Part shown: in pieces, positions 33,759-42,125 of the stretch
Layout of the letters: every line of letters begins with the position of its first letter
How positions within the stretch are numbered: the stretch's first letter is position 1
Origin: Streptomyces sp. S.PNR 29
Lineage (GTDB): Bacteria; Actinomycetota; Actinomycetes; Streptomycetales; Streptomycetaceae
NCBI RefSeq assembly: GCF_030386795.1
Contig: NZ_JANUQM010000001.1
Coordinates: forward strand, 368,363-432,362
DNA: 64,000 nucleotides
Direction of reading: 5' to 3'
Translations under genes and position numbers: made by a program
The notes under the pieces: model-generated
The model's database searches: none
The model's input: the letters and a program-made list of their open reading frames with translations, nothing else
What the model was told of the DNA's origin: nothing

Positions 33759-36572
33759 TCACGGCTTGAGCACCAGCGTGTCGCTCGTGCCGGCGTCGAC
33801 CGCCTTGCGCGAGTAGGACCACGGCAGCAGTTCGCCCTTGACCCACTTGCTGGTCTGGTCGATGTAGTGGGCGCTGTAGGCGTGCCCGGAGGCGCCGGTG
33901 AGGTTGATCCACTTCGACTTGTCGAGATCGGCGAGGTTGACCACCATCCGCATCGACGGCACCCAGACGACGCCGTAGCCGCCGGCGGCGTTCCAGCCGG
34001 TGGCATCGACCGCCGCCTCGCCGCCGCCGAGCTCCCACGGGCCGCGGTTGAGGACGTACTGCAGGAAGCCGGGGCCGTCGGTGCCGAGGGTGCTGTTCTT
34101 CAGGAACAGGCGGTGCAGCCGGCCCCAGCTCCAGGTGTCGATGTCCTTGCCGAGCTTGGCGGTCAGCTCCCAGCGGGCGTCGATCATGGCGCGCTTGAAC
34201 AGATCGTCCCGGTTGTCGGCCTCGTCACGGTTGCCCACTCCGGCGGGCGTCGTCCACCAGTCGCTCTTCGGGTCGTCCATGAGGTTGCGGACCACCTCGA
34301 ACCAGCGGTCGCCGCCGTCCGGCTGCGCCTGGTCGGCGTCGCGCTGGCCGCACTCGCGGACCTTCTCGGTGGCGTCCGCGGGCCCGGTGCTGTTGACCGG
34401 CTCGACCCACAGGCACTGGCCCTTGACCCGCAGCTCCTTGGGCAGCTTGTTGCCGAAGGCCAGCTTGAGGATGTTGCGCCAGACCGCGTTGAAGTAGGCG
34501 GCCGCCGCCGAGTCGGCGTCCTGGGTGTAGTCCCAGCCCTCCAGCAGCTTCTGCGCCTCGCGGACGTCCTTGTCACCGGTGTCGATCTTCAGCAGCTGGG
34601 GCACCAGCAGCTTGGCGATCTCACTGCTGTTGTCCATCTGCATCTGACGCATGTCGTCGGTGGAGATCTTGCCGCCGTCGTCGATCTTCTGCTGGATCAG
34701 GTCGGTGATCCGCTGGCTGCGGGTGCCGTACCCCCAGTCCGTGGTGAGCGTGTAGGGGTACTTGTCCTGGTCGATGACGGCCTGGTTGGCGGTGACGATG
34801 TAGCCGCGCTTCGGGTTGTACTCGTACGGCAGCTCGTCCTGCTTGATGTAGCCGGTCCAGCGGTACTTGGAGTCCCAGCCCGGCGCCGGAATGGAGCCGT
34901 CGTCGTCCTTCGCGCGCGTGGGGATCTTTCCGGGCAGCGTGTAGCCGATGTTGTTCCTGGTGTCGGCGTAGACCAGGTTCTGCGAGGGCACGTCGAACAG
35001 TGCGGCTGCCGCGCGGAAGCCGCTGAAGTCCGCCGCCTTGTCCATGGCGAAGATCGCGTCCATGGAGGTGCCCGGCTCCAGCGCGGTCCAGCGCAGCGCG
35101 ACGCCGTAGCCGTCGCCGCGGTCGGGGGCCGCGGTGTCGACGGTGGCCTTCCTGCCGACCTTCACCAGCTCGTCGTCACGGTCGGACAGCAGGGGGCCGT
35201 TGTTGGTCTCCCGGACGACGATCTTCTTGGGCGCTCCGCCGGCGACCTTGATGGTCTCCTCGCGCGTCTTGAAGGGCAGCACCTTGCCGTCGTACAGGTA
35301 GCCGTCGCCGGTGATCTTCTCCAGGTACAGGTCGGTGACGTCGACGCCGGAGTTGGTCAGGCCCCAGGCGATGTTCTGGTTGTGGCCGATTATCACGCCC
35401 GGCATGCCCGCGAAGGTGTAGCCGCTGACGTCGTACTGGCACTTGTCGGAGACGCTGCGGCAGTGCAGGCCCATCTGGTACCAGACGGACGGCAGCGAGG
35501 GCTTCAGGTGCGGGTCGTTGGCCAGCAGCGGCTTGCCGGTGATGGTGTGCTTCCCGGAGACCACCCAGGCGTTGGAGCCGATGCCGTTGCCGTTCACGCC
35601 GACGGCCGTGGGGAGGTCGTCCAGGACGCTCTGGAGACCCGAGAGCTGGCTCTGCAGGGCGGAGGCGCCGGTGGATGTTCCCGCCGTTCCGGATGTCCCG
35701 GGCGTTCCGGCCGATCCGGACGTTCCGGTGGAGGTACCCGGAGTCGAGGACGTGCCCGCGGTGCCGCTCGTTCCGCTCGTGCCGCCGCCCTCGAACGTAC
35801 CGGTGAGCTCGTCGTACTGCCCCTGCTGCACGATCGCCTTGTTGCGGCTGTACGGGTACTGCGGGTACAGGTCGGCGATCTGCTTCGGGCCGAGGCGGCT
35901 GGTCATCAGGGCGCGGTCCACCTCGTCCTGCATGTTGCCGCGCAGGTCCCAGGCCATCGCCTTCAGCCAGGAGATCGAGTCGACGGGAGTCCACTGCTCC
36001 GGCTTGTAGTCGTTGGTGAACCCGAGGGCCGCGTACTCCAGCGAGATGTCCTTGCCGTCCTTGCCCTGCAGGTAGGCGTTGACTCCCTTGGCGTACGCCT
36101 GGAGGTACTTCTTCGCGGAGGCCGACAGCTTGGTGTCGTACTCCTCCTTCGCGACCCGGTCCCAGCCCAGCGTGCGCAGGAACTCGTCGTTCTCGACCTG
36201 GCCCTTGCCGAACATCTCCGACAGACGCCCGGCGGTCATGTGCCGGCGCACGTCCATCTCGTAGAACCGGTCCTGCGCCTGGACGTAGCCCTGCGCCATG
36301 AACAGGTCCTCGTCGGAGGAGGCGTAGATCTGCGGGATGCCGTAGCCGTCGCGCTTGACGTCGACGGGTCCCGACAGGCCCTCCAGCGTGATCGAGCCCT
36401 TGGTCTGCGGGAAGGAGGCGCGGACGGTGCTGATCGACCAGTACGCCCCGTAGGCGACGCCACCGATGATGGCCAGTACCAGCACGAGCACGATCAGGCG
36501 GGCTCTGCGTCCCTTCTTCCTGCCGGACTTGCCGGGCTGCTGACCCGAAGAAGCGGTGTTGGTGGGGGGCAT
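33759..36572 (-). CDS. Penicillin acylase family N-terminal-nucleophile hydrolase
   Basis: A 937-residue membrane-anchored amidase of the penicillin/AHL acylase family (substrates: N-acyl amides such as penicillins, acyl-homoserine lactones or lipopeptides). It has a basic N-terminus, a single helix (about residues 26-48), the alpha chain (GYGIPQIYASSDEDLFMAQG), a spacer, then the autocleavage point before Ser333 in GIGSNAWVVSG and the beta chain. The spacer contains a Gly/Thr/Ser repeat stretch (about 262-303, units like GTSGTSGTAG) that normal acylases lack. I chose the ATG at 36572 (PPTNTASSG follows); the frame is open to 36638. It is divergent from an antiporter gene. Confidence 0.92.
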   Translation of the reverse strand: MPPTNTASSGQQPGKSGRKKGRRARLIVLVLVLAIIGGVAYGAYWSISTVRASFPQTKGSITLEGLSGPVDVKRDGYGIPQIYASSDEDLFMAQGYVQAQDRFYEMDVRRHMTAGRLSEMFGKGQVENDEFLRTLGWDRVAKEEYDTKLSASAKKYLQAYAKGVNAYLQGKDGKDISLEYAALGFTNDYKPEQWTPVDSISWLKAMAWDLRGNMQDEVDRALMTSRLGPKQIADLYPQYPYSRNKAIVQQGQYDELTGTFEGGGTSGTSGTAGTSSTPGTSTGTSGSAGTPGTSGTAGTSTGASALQSQLSGLQSVLDDLPTAVGVNGNGIGSNAWVVSGKHTITGKPLLANDPHLKPSLPSVWYQMGLHCRSVSDKCQYDVSGYTFAGMPGVIIGHNQNIAWGLTNSGVDVTDLYLEKITGDGYLYDGKVLPFKTREETIKVAGGAPKKIVVRETNNGPLLSDRDDELVKVGRKATVDTAAPDRGDGYGVALRWTALEPGTSMDAIFAMDKAADFSGFRAAAALFDVPSQNLVYADTRNNIGYTLPGKIPTRAKDDDGSIPAPGWDSKYRWTGYIKQDELPYEYNPKRGYIVTANQAVIDQDKYPYTLTTDWGYGTRSQRITDLIQQKIDDGGKISTDDMRQMQMDNSSEIAKLLVPQLLKIDTGDKDVREAQKLLEGWDYTQDADSAAAAYFNAVWRNILKLAFGNKLPKELRVKGQCLWVEPVNSTGPADATEKVRECGQRDADQAQPDGGDRWFEVVRNLMDDPKSDWWTTPAGVGNRDEADNRDDLFKRAMIDARWELTAKLGKDIDTWSWGRLHRLFLKNSTLGTDGPGFLQYVLNRGPWELGGGEAAVDATGWNAAGGYGVVWVPSMRMVVNLADLDKSKWINLTGASGHAYSAHYIDQTSKWVKGELLPWSYSRKAVDAGTSDTLVLKP

Positions 36573-36704
36573 CGCTGTCCTTGCTGTCCTAACACGAGCG
36601 GCAGGCGGAGCTGTCCTTTTAACTGAGCGCTGGAGCAACCATAGGCGCAGGGCCCGACGCCCCTTGACGCGGAGTCGGGAACCGGCACGGACGGGCGTTC
36701 GATC

Positions 36705-36755
36705 TTGCCAAGCCGAGCGTCAAGAAATAGTCAAGAGTTAGGTAAGGTAACGAAG
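36705..36755 (+). promoter_or_regulatory. Promoter upstream of antiporter gene with iron-box-like motif
   Basis: TTGCCA (36705-36710) and TAGTCA (36728-36733) are 17 bp apart and make a fair -35/-10. Just downstream, over the predicted start site, TTAGGTAAGGTAAC (36738-36751) resembles the left part of the DmdR/IdeR iron box TTAGGTTAGGCTAACC. The right half is poor and one base short, so the box is tentative. Confidence 0.4.
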
Positions 36756-36841
36756 TAGTTGGCTACGGAGCCCGTGGCTTCGTGTGCGATGTACGTGAGC
36801 ACGCGCGCGTGGTGCGCGGGTGCCAGGGAAGGGAACGGCCG

Positions 36842-38350
36842 CTGACTGTCCACCACCTCAACCAGCTCCTGCTCGTCTGCTCGCTCGTCCTGCTCGTCGC
36901 CGTCGCAGCGGTCCGGATCTCCTCGCGCAGCGGGCTCCCCAGCCTGCTCGTCTACCTGGCCATCGGCGTCGCCATGGGGCAGGACGGCATCGGCGGCATC
37001 CACTTCGACAACGCGGAACTGACCCAGGTCATCGGGTACGCGGCCCTGGTCGTGATCCTGGCCGAAGGTGGTCTCGGCACGAAGTGGAAGGAGATCAAGC
37101 CGGCCCTGCCCGCCGCCTCCACGCTGGCGCTGGCCGGGGTCGCGGTGAGCGTCGGCGTGACGGCGGCGGGCGCGCACTACCTGACCGGGCTGGAGTGGCG
37201 CCAGGCGCTGATCATCGGGGCGGTGGTGTCCTCGACGGACGCGGCGGCCGTCTTCTCGGTGCTGCGGAAAATCCCCCTCCCCGCGCGCGTGACGGGCACA
37301 CTGGAAGCCGAGTCCGGCTTCAACGACGCCCCCGTGGTCATCCTGGTGATGGCCTTCTCCGCGGCCGGCCCGCTGGAGCACTGGTACCTGCTGCTGGGCA
37401 AGATCGCGCTGGAGCTGGCCATCGGTGCGGCCATCGGACTCGCGGTGGGCTGGCTGGGCGCCTGGGGGCTGAGGCACGTGGCGCTGCCCGCCTCCGGCCT
37501 CTACCCGATCGCCGTCATGGCGATCGCCGTCGTGGCCTACGCGGCGGGCGCACTGGCGCACGGCAGCGGCTTCCTGGCCGTGTACCTGGCCTCCATGATG
37601 CTGGGCAACGCGCGGCTGCCGCACTGGCCCGCCACCCGCGGGTTCGCCGAGGGGCTCGGCTGGATCGCCCAGATCGGCATGTTCGTCCTGCTCGGCCTCC
37701 TGGTCACCCCGCACGAACTGGGCGACGACGTCGTGCCCGCGCTCGTCATCGGGCTGGTGCTGACCATGGTGGCGCGTCCGCTCAGCGTCGTGCTGGGCCT
37801 GCTGCCGTTCCGGGTGCCATGGCAGGAACAGGCCCTCATGTCCTGGGCCGGGCTGCGCGGGGCCGTGCCCATCATCCTGGCGACCATCCCCATGGTGGAG
37901 GGCGTCGAGGCCAGCCGGCGGATCTTCAACATCGTCTTCGTCCTCGTCGTCGTCTACACCCTGATCCAGGGGCCGACGCTGCCGTGGGTGGCCCGCAAGC
38001 TGCGCCTGGGCGACGGGGCGGAGGCCGCTGACCTCGGCATCGAGTCGGCGCCCCTGGAGCGGCTGCGCGGGCACCTGCTGTCCGTCGCGATCCCGGAGGG
38101 CTCGCGGATGCACGGCGTCGAGATCAACGAGCTGCGGCTGCCGTCCGGGGCGGCCGTCACCCTCATCGTGCGCGCGGGTGAGTCGTTCGTACCGCTGCCG
38201 ACGACGGTCCTGCAGCGCGGGGACGAACTGCTCGTGGTCGCCACGGATCCCGTCCGGGACTCCGCGGAGCGACGGCTGCGCGCGGTGGGGCGCGGCGGCA
38301 AGCTCGCCGGGTGGCTGGGCGTGAACGGGCCGGGGAGCAGTGGCAGGTGA
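36842..38350 (+). CDS. Potassium/proton (CPA-type) antiporter with C-terminal TrkA_C domain
   Basis: A roughly 502-residue NhaP2/CvrA-type antiporter. About 12 membrane helices span residues 5-395, including the CPA signature VVSSTDAAAVFSVLRK and FNDAPVVILVM with acidic residues. The C-terminus (about 415-490) has a TrkA_C-like ligand-binding fold (GVEINELRLPSGAAVTLIVRAGESF). The start is uncertain: CTG 36842 (TVHHLNQLLL follows) has the best binding site, GGGAAGGG 8 nt upstream, and gives a clean N-terminal helix; GTG 36812 and ATG 36782 are in frame but unsupported. It is divergent from the acylase. Confidence 0.85.
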   Translation: MTVHHLNQLLLVCSLVLLVAVAAVRISSRSGLPSLLVYLAIGVAMGQDGIGGIHFDNAELTQVIGYAALVVILAEGGLGTKWKEIKPALPAASTLALAGVAVSVGVTAAGAHYLTGLEWRQALIIGAVVSSTDAAAVFSVLRKIPLPARVTGTLEAESGFNDAPVVILVMAFSAAGPLEHWYLLLGKIALELAIGAAIGLAVGWLGAWGLRHVALPASGLYPIAVMAIAVVAYAAGALAHGSGFLAVYLASMMLGNARLPHWPATRGFAEGLGWIAQIGMFVLLGLLVTPHELGDDVVPALVIGLVLTMVARPLSVVLGLLPFRVPWQEQALMSWAGLRGAVPIILATIPMVEGVEASRRIFNIVFVLVVVYTLIQGPTLPWVARKLRLGDGAEAADLGIESAPLERLRGHLLSVAIPEGSRMHGVEINELRLPSGAAVTLIVRAGESFVPLPTTVLQRGDELLVVATDPVRDSAERRLRAVGRGGKLAGWLGVNGPGSSGR

Positions 38351-38613
38351 GAGCAGAAACGGACCGGGGGCAGCAATCGCAGGTGAGAGCCCGCATGGTG
38401 CTCTCTTTCACAGGTGTGACGCCGGTTGCCCCTGTACGATGAAGCCGTCACCTGATCGAACCAACTCTGCCTGACGCAGAGCTGGCGCGACCGTATGGCG
38501 GCCGGCCCCCTCCGTGGCCCGGTATCTACCGCAGTACGCGCAAGAGGACAGCTCTCGGCGCCCGCCCCCTTGTCGAAGGGGCCGCGCTACCAGGCGGCGG
38601 AAAGGCACGGGCC
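38351..38613 (+). other. 263-bp gap before the MFS gene: hairpin and probable promoter, no gene seen
   Basis: No convincing ORF. It contains a CCCCTT-GTCG-AAGGGG hairpin (38566-38581) 33 bp before the MFS start, which could affect translation, and a TTGCCC/TACGAT pair near 38428-38441 too close to be a sure promoter. Confidence 0.4.
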
Positions 38614-39894
38614 GTGGCGTCCACGGTCACCTCGAAGTCGTCCCGTCCGGGGTACGGACAGCTGCTGCGCACCCGCGGCGCCTGGACGTTCCTGCTCCCT
38701 GGCTTCGCGGCACGACAGCCGTTCGCGATGCTCACCATCTCGATCGTGCTGCTGGTGCAGCACACCACCGGCTCGTACGGGGCGGCGGGCGCCGCCGCGG
38801 CCGTCACGGGCGTCTCCATGGCGCTGTTCGCGCCCTACGGCGGCCGCCTCGCCGATCGCTACGGGCAGCGGGCCGTGCTGGTCCCGGGTGTGCTGGTGCA
38901 CGCCGTGTCGTGCCTGGCGCTGACGGCTCTCGCGCTGGGCCGCGCTCCCCTGTGGGCGCTGTTCGCGGCGGCCGTTCCGACCGGCGCCTCGGTGCCGCAG
39001 ATCGGGCCCATGGTGCGGGCCCGCTGGGGCGTGACGCTCAAGGGCTCCCCGCTGATGACCACCGCGGCGGCCTTCGAGTCCGTGACGGACGAGCTGACCT
39101 TCGTCGTCGGACCACTGCTGGCCACCGCCCTGTGCACGGCCGTCGACCCGGCCGCGGGCCTGGTCACGGAGGCCGCGCTGACCCTGCTCGGCGGCCTGCT
39201 GTTCGCCGCGCAGAGGAGCACCCAGCCCCCGGTCACCGGTGGGAAAGACGAGGGGCACGCGCGCGTGGAGCACGCTTCCGCGCTGCGCGTCCCCGGGGTG
39301 CGCGTCCTGATCGTGGCCTTCCTGGGCATCGGGTCCGTCTTCGGCGGCATGCAGGTCTCGCTCGCCGCCTTCACCGAGTCGATCGGCGCACCCGGGCTGA
39401 ACGGCGTCCTGTACGGCGTCTTCGCCGCGGGCAACATGCTCTCCGGCATCGTCTGCGGAGCCGTCGCCTGGAAGGCGGCCCCGCAGCGGCGCCTGGTCGT
39501 CGGGTACGCCGCCCTGGCGCTGACCGCGTCCGGTCTGTGGGCCGCGCACTCGGTGCCCGTCCTCGCGGGCCTCGGTCTGCTGGTCGGCATGTGCATCGCG
39601 CCCGCCCTCATCACCGGCTACACCCTGGTCGAGTCCCTGGTCCCGGCCGGCGCGCGCACCGAGGCGTTCACCTGGCTGACCGGCGCGGTGGCGCTCGGCC
39701 AGGCGGCCGCCGTCACCGTCTCCGGACAGCTGGAGGACCGCTTCCGGGACGGCGCCGGGTTCCTGGTGCCGATGGGCGGCACCGTGCTCGCCCTGGCGAC
39801 CCTGGTGGCACTGCGGTCACGGCTGGCGGCACGGCCCCACAGCCGGACCGTCGCACGTGGCGTCGGTCACCGCGCGCCGCTCCCAGTGGACTGA
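38614..39894 (+). CDS. Major facilitator superfamily transporter
   Basis: A 426-residue MFS protein with 12 predicted helices. The loop 2-3 motif is GGRLADRYGQRAVLV (near residue 75), the usual G-x3-D-R-x-G pattern. The N-terminal cytoplasmic tail (ASTVTSKSSRPGYGQLLRTRG) is typical of Streptomyces sugar/drug MFS proteins of unknown substrate. The GTG start follows GGAAAGG. It is followed by the CIRCE-controlled fmdB gene on the same strand. Confidence 0.88.
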   Translation: MASTVTSKSSRPGYGQLLRTRGAWTFLLPGFAARQPFAMLTISIVLLVQHTTGSYGAAGAAAAVTGVSMALFAPYGGRLADRYGQRAVLVPGVLVHAVSCLALTALALGRAPLWALFAAAVPTGASVPQIGPMVRARWGVTLKGSPLMTTAAAFESVTDELTFVVGPLLATALCTAVDPAAGLVTEAALTLLGGLLFAAQRSTQPPVTGGKDEGHARVEHASALRVPGVRVLIVAFLGIGSVFGGMQVSLAAFTESIGAPGLNGVLYGVFAAGNMLSGIVCGAVAWKAAPQRRLVVGYAALALTASGLWAAHSVPVLAGLGLLVGMCIAPALITGYTLVESLVPAGARTEAFTWLTGAVALGQAAAVTVSGQLEDRFRDGAGFLVPMGGTVLALATLVALRSRLAARPHSRTVARGVGHRAPLPVD

Positions 39895-39924
39895 TCCCCG
39901 GGAATGCGTCACTATGGACCGTCG

Positions 39925-39974
39925 TTAGCACTCGCAGAGTTAGAGTGCCAGCACTCACCAGGTGAGAGTGCCAG
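39925..39974 (+). promoter_or_regulatory. Two overlapping CIRCE elements (HrcA operators) upstream of fmdB
   Basis: TTAGCACTC-N9-GAGTGCCAG at 39925-39951 matches the CIRCE consensus TTAGCACTC-N9-GAGTGCTAA with exact spacing and a perfect left arm. A second unit, CCAGCACTC-N9-GAGTGCCAG, occupies 39948-39974 and shares four bases with the first. The array ends 10 bp before the GTG of fmdB and overlaps its ribosome binding site region. Confidence 0.8.
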
Positions 39975-39984
39975 GAGGAAGACA

Positions 39985-40314
39985 GTGCCCACCTACCAGT
40001 ACCAGTGCACCGAATGCGGCGAGGGCCTTGAGGCGGTGCAGAAGTTCACCGACGACGCCCTGACCGAGTGCCCCAGCTGCAAGGGCCGCCTGAAGAAGGT
40101 GTTCTCGGCGGTCGGCATTGTCTTCAAGGGCTCCGGCTTCTACCGCAACGACAGCCGCAGCTCCTCGTCGAGCAGCTCGCCGGCGTCGTCGAAGTCGTCG
40201 TCCTCCTCTTCCTCGTCGGCTTCGTCGTCGTCCTCGGACTCGACCTCGTCGTCGTCCTCGTCGTCCTCGTCGTCCGGCAGCTCCGGCAGCTCCGCCAGCA
40301 GCACCGCCGCGTAA
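39985..40314 (+). CDS. FmdB-family zinc-ribbon protein with poly-serine tail
   Basis: A 109-residue protein. Residues 1-50 are an FmdB/CxxC regulatory zinc ribbon (PTYQYQCTECGEGLE, then TECPSCKGRLKKVF), with two CxxC pairs. Residues 55-105 are nearly all serine, a low-complexity tail (coded by TCG/TCC/AGC). The family's molecular role is poorly defined; it is often called putative regulatory protein. The GTG has AGGAGGAA 6 bp upstream. The two CIRCE boxes imply heat-shock (HrcA) control, which suggests a role in protein or zinc stress. Confidence 0.85.
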   Translation: MPTYQYQCTECGEGLEAVQKFTDDALTECPSCKGRLKKVFSAVGIVFKGSGFYRNDSRSSSSSSSPASSKSSSSSSSSASSSSSDSTSSSSSSSSSSGSSGSSASSTAA

Positions 40315-40329
40315 GGCCCACTTCTTACG

Positions 40330-40359
40330 GGACCCTGTCGTCGTCCGGCGACGGGGTCC
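40330..40359. terminator. Terminator after fmdB
   Basis: GGACCCTGTCGTC and GGCGACGGGGTCC pair over 13 positions with two G-U wobbles, 16 bp after the fmdB stop. Confidence 0.65.
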
Positions 40360-40392
40360 TCGGCCTCCGCGGGTGCGGCTAGTGTGCGGGGC

Positions 40393-41235
40393 ATGGCGAA
40401 CAAGGTGAACGCCGAGATCGGCGTGATCGGCGGCTCCGGTTTCTACTCGTTCCTCGACGACGTGACCGAGGTCCAGGTGGAGACTCCGTACGGGCCGCCC
40501 AGCGACTCCCTCTTCCTCGGCGAGGTCGCCGGCCGGCGGGTCGCCTTCCTGCCCCGGCACGGTCGCGGCCACCATCTGCCGCCGCACCGGATCAACTACC
40601 GGGCCAACCTGTGGGCGCTCAGGTCGGTCGGCGTGCGCCAGGTCCTCGGCCCGTGCGCGGTGGGCGGTCTGCGTCCCGAGTACGGGCCGGGCACACTGCT
40701 GGTGCCGGACCAGCTGGTCGACCGTACGAAGTCCCGGCTGTCGACGTACTTCGACGGTCTGCCGCTGCCCGACGGCACGGTGCCGTACGTGCTGCACGTG
40801 TCGCTGGCCGACCCCTACTGCCCCACCGGGCGGGCGGTCGCGCTCAAGGCCGCACGCGGGCGGGACTGGGAGCCGGTGGACGGCGGCACCCTGGTGGTGG
40901 TCGAGGGGCCGCGCTTCTCGACCCGTGCAGAATCGTTGTGGCACCAGGCGCAGGGCTGGTCGGTGGTGGGCATGACCGGCCACCCGGAGGCCGCGCTCGC
41001 CCGCGAGCTGGAGCTCTGCTACACCTCACTGACCCTGGTCACCGACCTCGACGCCGGTGCCGAGACCGGCGAGGGCGTCTCGCACGACGAGGTGCTGCGG
41101 GTCTTCGCGGCGAACGTGGACCGGCTGCGGGGCGTGCTGTTCGACGCGGTGGCCGCGCTGCCGGCGACCGGAGAGCGGGACTGCCTGTGCACAAAGGCGC
41201 TGGGCGGGATGGATCCGGGGTTCGCGCTGCCGTAG
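40393..41235 (+). CDS. Purine nucleoside phosphorylase / MTAP-family
   Basis: A 280-residue phosphorylase of the MTAP/PNP class 2 family, probably acting on methylthioadenosine or purine nucleosides. Landmarks: EIGVIGGSGFY at the N-terminus (phosphate loop), LPRHGRGHHLPPHRINYRAN, and MTGHPEAALARELELCY near residue 195 (MTAP-type MTxxPE motif with His replacing Asn/Met variants). The ATG at 40393 is used; a further in-frame start at 40384 exists. Confidence 0.92.
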   Translation: MANKVNAEIGVIGGSGFYSFLDDVTEVQVETPYGPPSDSLFLGEVAGRRVAFLPRHGRGHHLPPHRINYRANLWALRSVGVRQVLGPCAVGGLRPEYGPGTLLVPDQLVDRTKSRLSTYFDGLPLPDGTVPYVLHVSLADPYCPTGRAVALKAARGRDWEPVDGGTLVVVEGPRFSTRAESLWHQAQGWSVVGMTGHPEAALARELELCYTSLTLVTDLDAGAETGEGVSHDEVLRVFAANVDRLRGVLFDAVAALPATGERDCLCTKALGGMDPGFALP

Positions 41236-41269
41236 CCCTGCGGCGGAACTGCTCGTTCGGGTGAGGGAG

Positions 41270-41278
41270 TTGTCCACA
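41270..41278. promoter_or_regulatory. Single DnaA box
   Basis: TTGTCCACA is the Streptomyces consensus DnaA box, alone in the gap between the phosphorylase and SAF/RcpC genes. It is far from any origin I can see; it may titrate DnaA or be a chance hit. Confidence 0.45.
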
Positions 41279-41372
41279 ACCTGCGAGTAACACACGGGCG
41301 TCGGCGGGCGGCGGCGCGAGGCCTCATCGTGGGGATCGCAAGCCGATCCGTCGTCGCAGGTGGTGGTTCACC

Positions 41373-42047
41373 GTGTCCCGTCCCTCTTTCCTCCCTCCTC
41401 CCTCGTCTCGTCTCTCTTCTTCCCCCTCTTCTTCTCCCTCGCCTGCTCGCTCTTCTTCCCCCTCTTCTTCTCCCTCGCCTGCTCGCTCTTCTTCTCCCTC
41501 GCCTTCTCTCTCTTCTTCTCCGTCGCCGCGGCCGCACGGCACCGACGCTCCGCCCACGTGCGAGGTGCCGCAGTTCGCCCCCGTGCGGGTGCGCGGCGGG
41601 CGGTACCAGCTGCGCCGGCTCGTGCGGCACCGGAGGCGAGCTGTGGCGGCCGGCCTCGCCGTCACCGCGGCGGCGCTGGTGGCGGCCGGTCCCGAGGAGG
41701 GGGCCGACGCGCGTGGCGCCGAGCGGGCGCGCGGGCATCCGGTGGCCGATCAGGCACGGCAGCGGCGCTCCACGGCGTTGGTGTCGGCGCCGGTGCGGAT
41801 CGCAGACGCGGCCACGGTGCGGCTGCTGAGGCCGGGCGACCGGGTCGACGTCGTCGCGGCCGAGGGCCCTGCGGCCGGTGGTGACGCCCGGCTGGTCGCG
41901 CGTGGCGCGCGGGTGACGAAGGTGCCGGAGGTCCTGGACGGGGCCGCGGAGAGCGGGGCGCTGGTCGTGCTCTCGGTACCGCGTGCCACCGCGGCGCGAC
42001 TGGTCGGCGCGGGAGCCACGGCACGGCTTGCGGTGACGCTGTGCTGA
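41373..42047 (+). CDS. SAF/RcpC-type (CpaB-like) protein with Ser/Pro repeat N-terminus
   Basis: A 224-residue protein. Residues 1-50 are a repeat of the kind SSPSSSPSPARS. A helix around 88-110 (AVAAGLAVTAAALVAAGP) is followed by a domain resembling the RcpC/CpaB pilus-assembly fold (APVRIADAATVRLLRPGDRVDVVAA, then VVLSVPRATAARLVGAG). No flp/tad genes are near, so a role in pili is not supported; similar orphans are common in Streptomyces. GTG 41373 is preceded by AGGTGG, but a start after the repeats cannot be excluded. Confidence 0.7.
   Translation: MSRPSFLPPPSSRLSSSPSSSPSPARSSSPSSSPSPARSSSPSPSLSSSPSPRPHGTDAPPTCEVPQFAPVRVRGGRYQLRRLVRHRRRAVAAGLAVTAAALVAAGPEEGADARGAERARGHPVADQARQRRSTALVSAPVRIADAATVRLLRPGDRVDVVAAEGPAAGGDARLVARGARVTKVPEVLDGAAESGALVVLSVPRATAARLVGAGATARLAVTLC
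41415..41527 (+). repeat. Polypyrimidine 36-bp tandem repeats inside the SAF/RcpC gene
   Basis: Two exact 36-bp copies (41415-41450 and 41451-41486), a third degenerate copy of 24 bp (41487-41510) and a 17-bp remnant. The plus strand is nearly pure C/T over about 140 bp. It is in frame and codes for the Ser/Pro repeat. Copy number is likely variable. Confidence 0.9.
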
Positions 42048-42125
42048 TCCCCTGGACAGGCTTGCCAAGTGGTCACGTAGGTTGCGGAACTGTTTGTTCC
42101 ACGACTTGTACAGAGGGGCTTCTTG

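Noticed and set aside
41415..41527. Assembly artefact in the 36-bp repeats
   Set aside because: The repeats are in frame and decay gradually, which looks biological; not disproved without reads.
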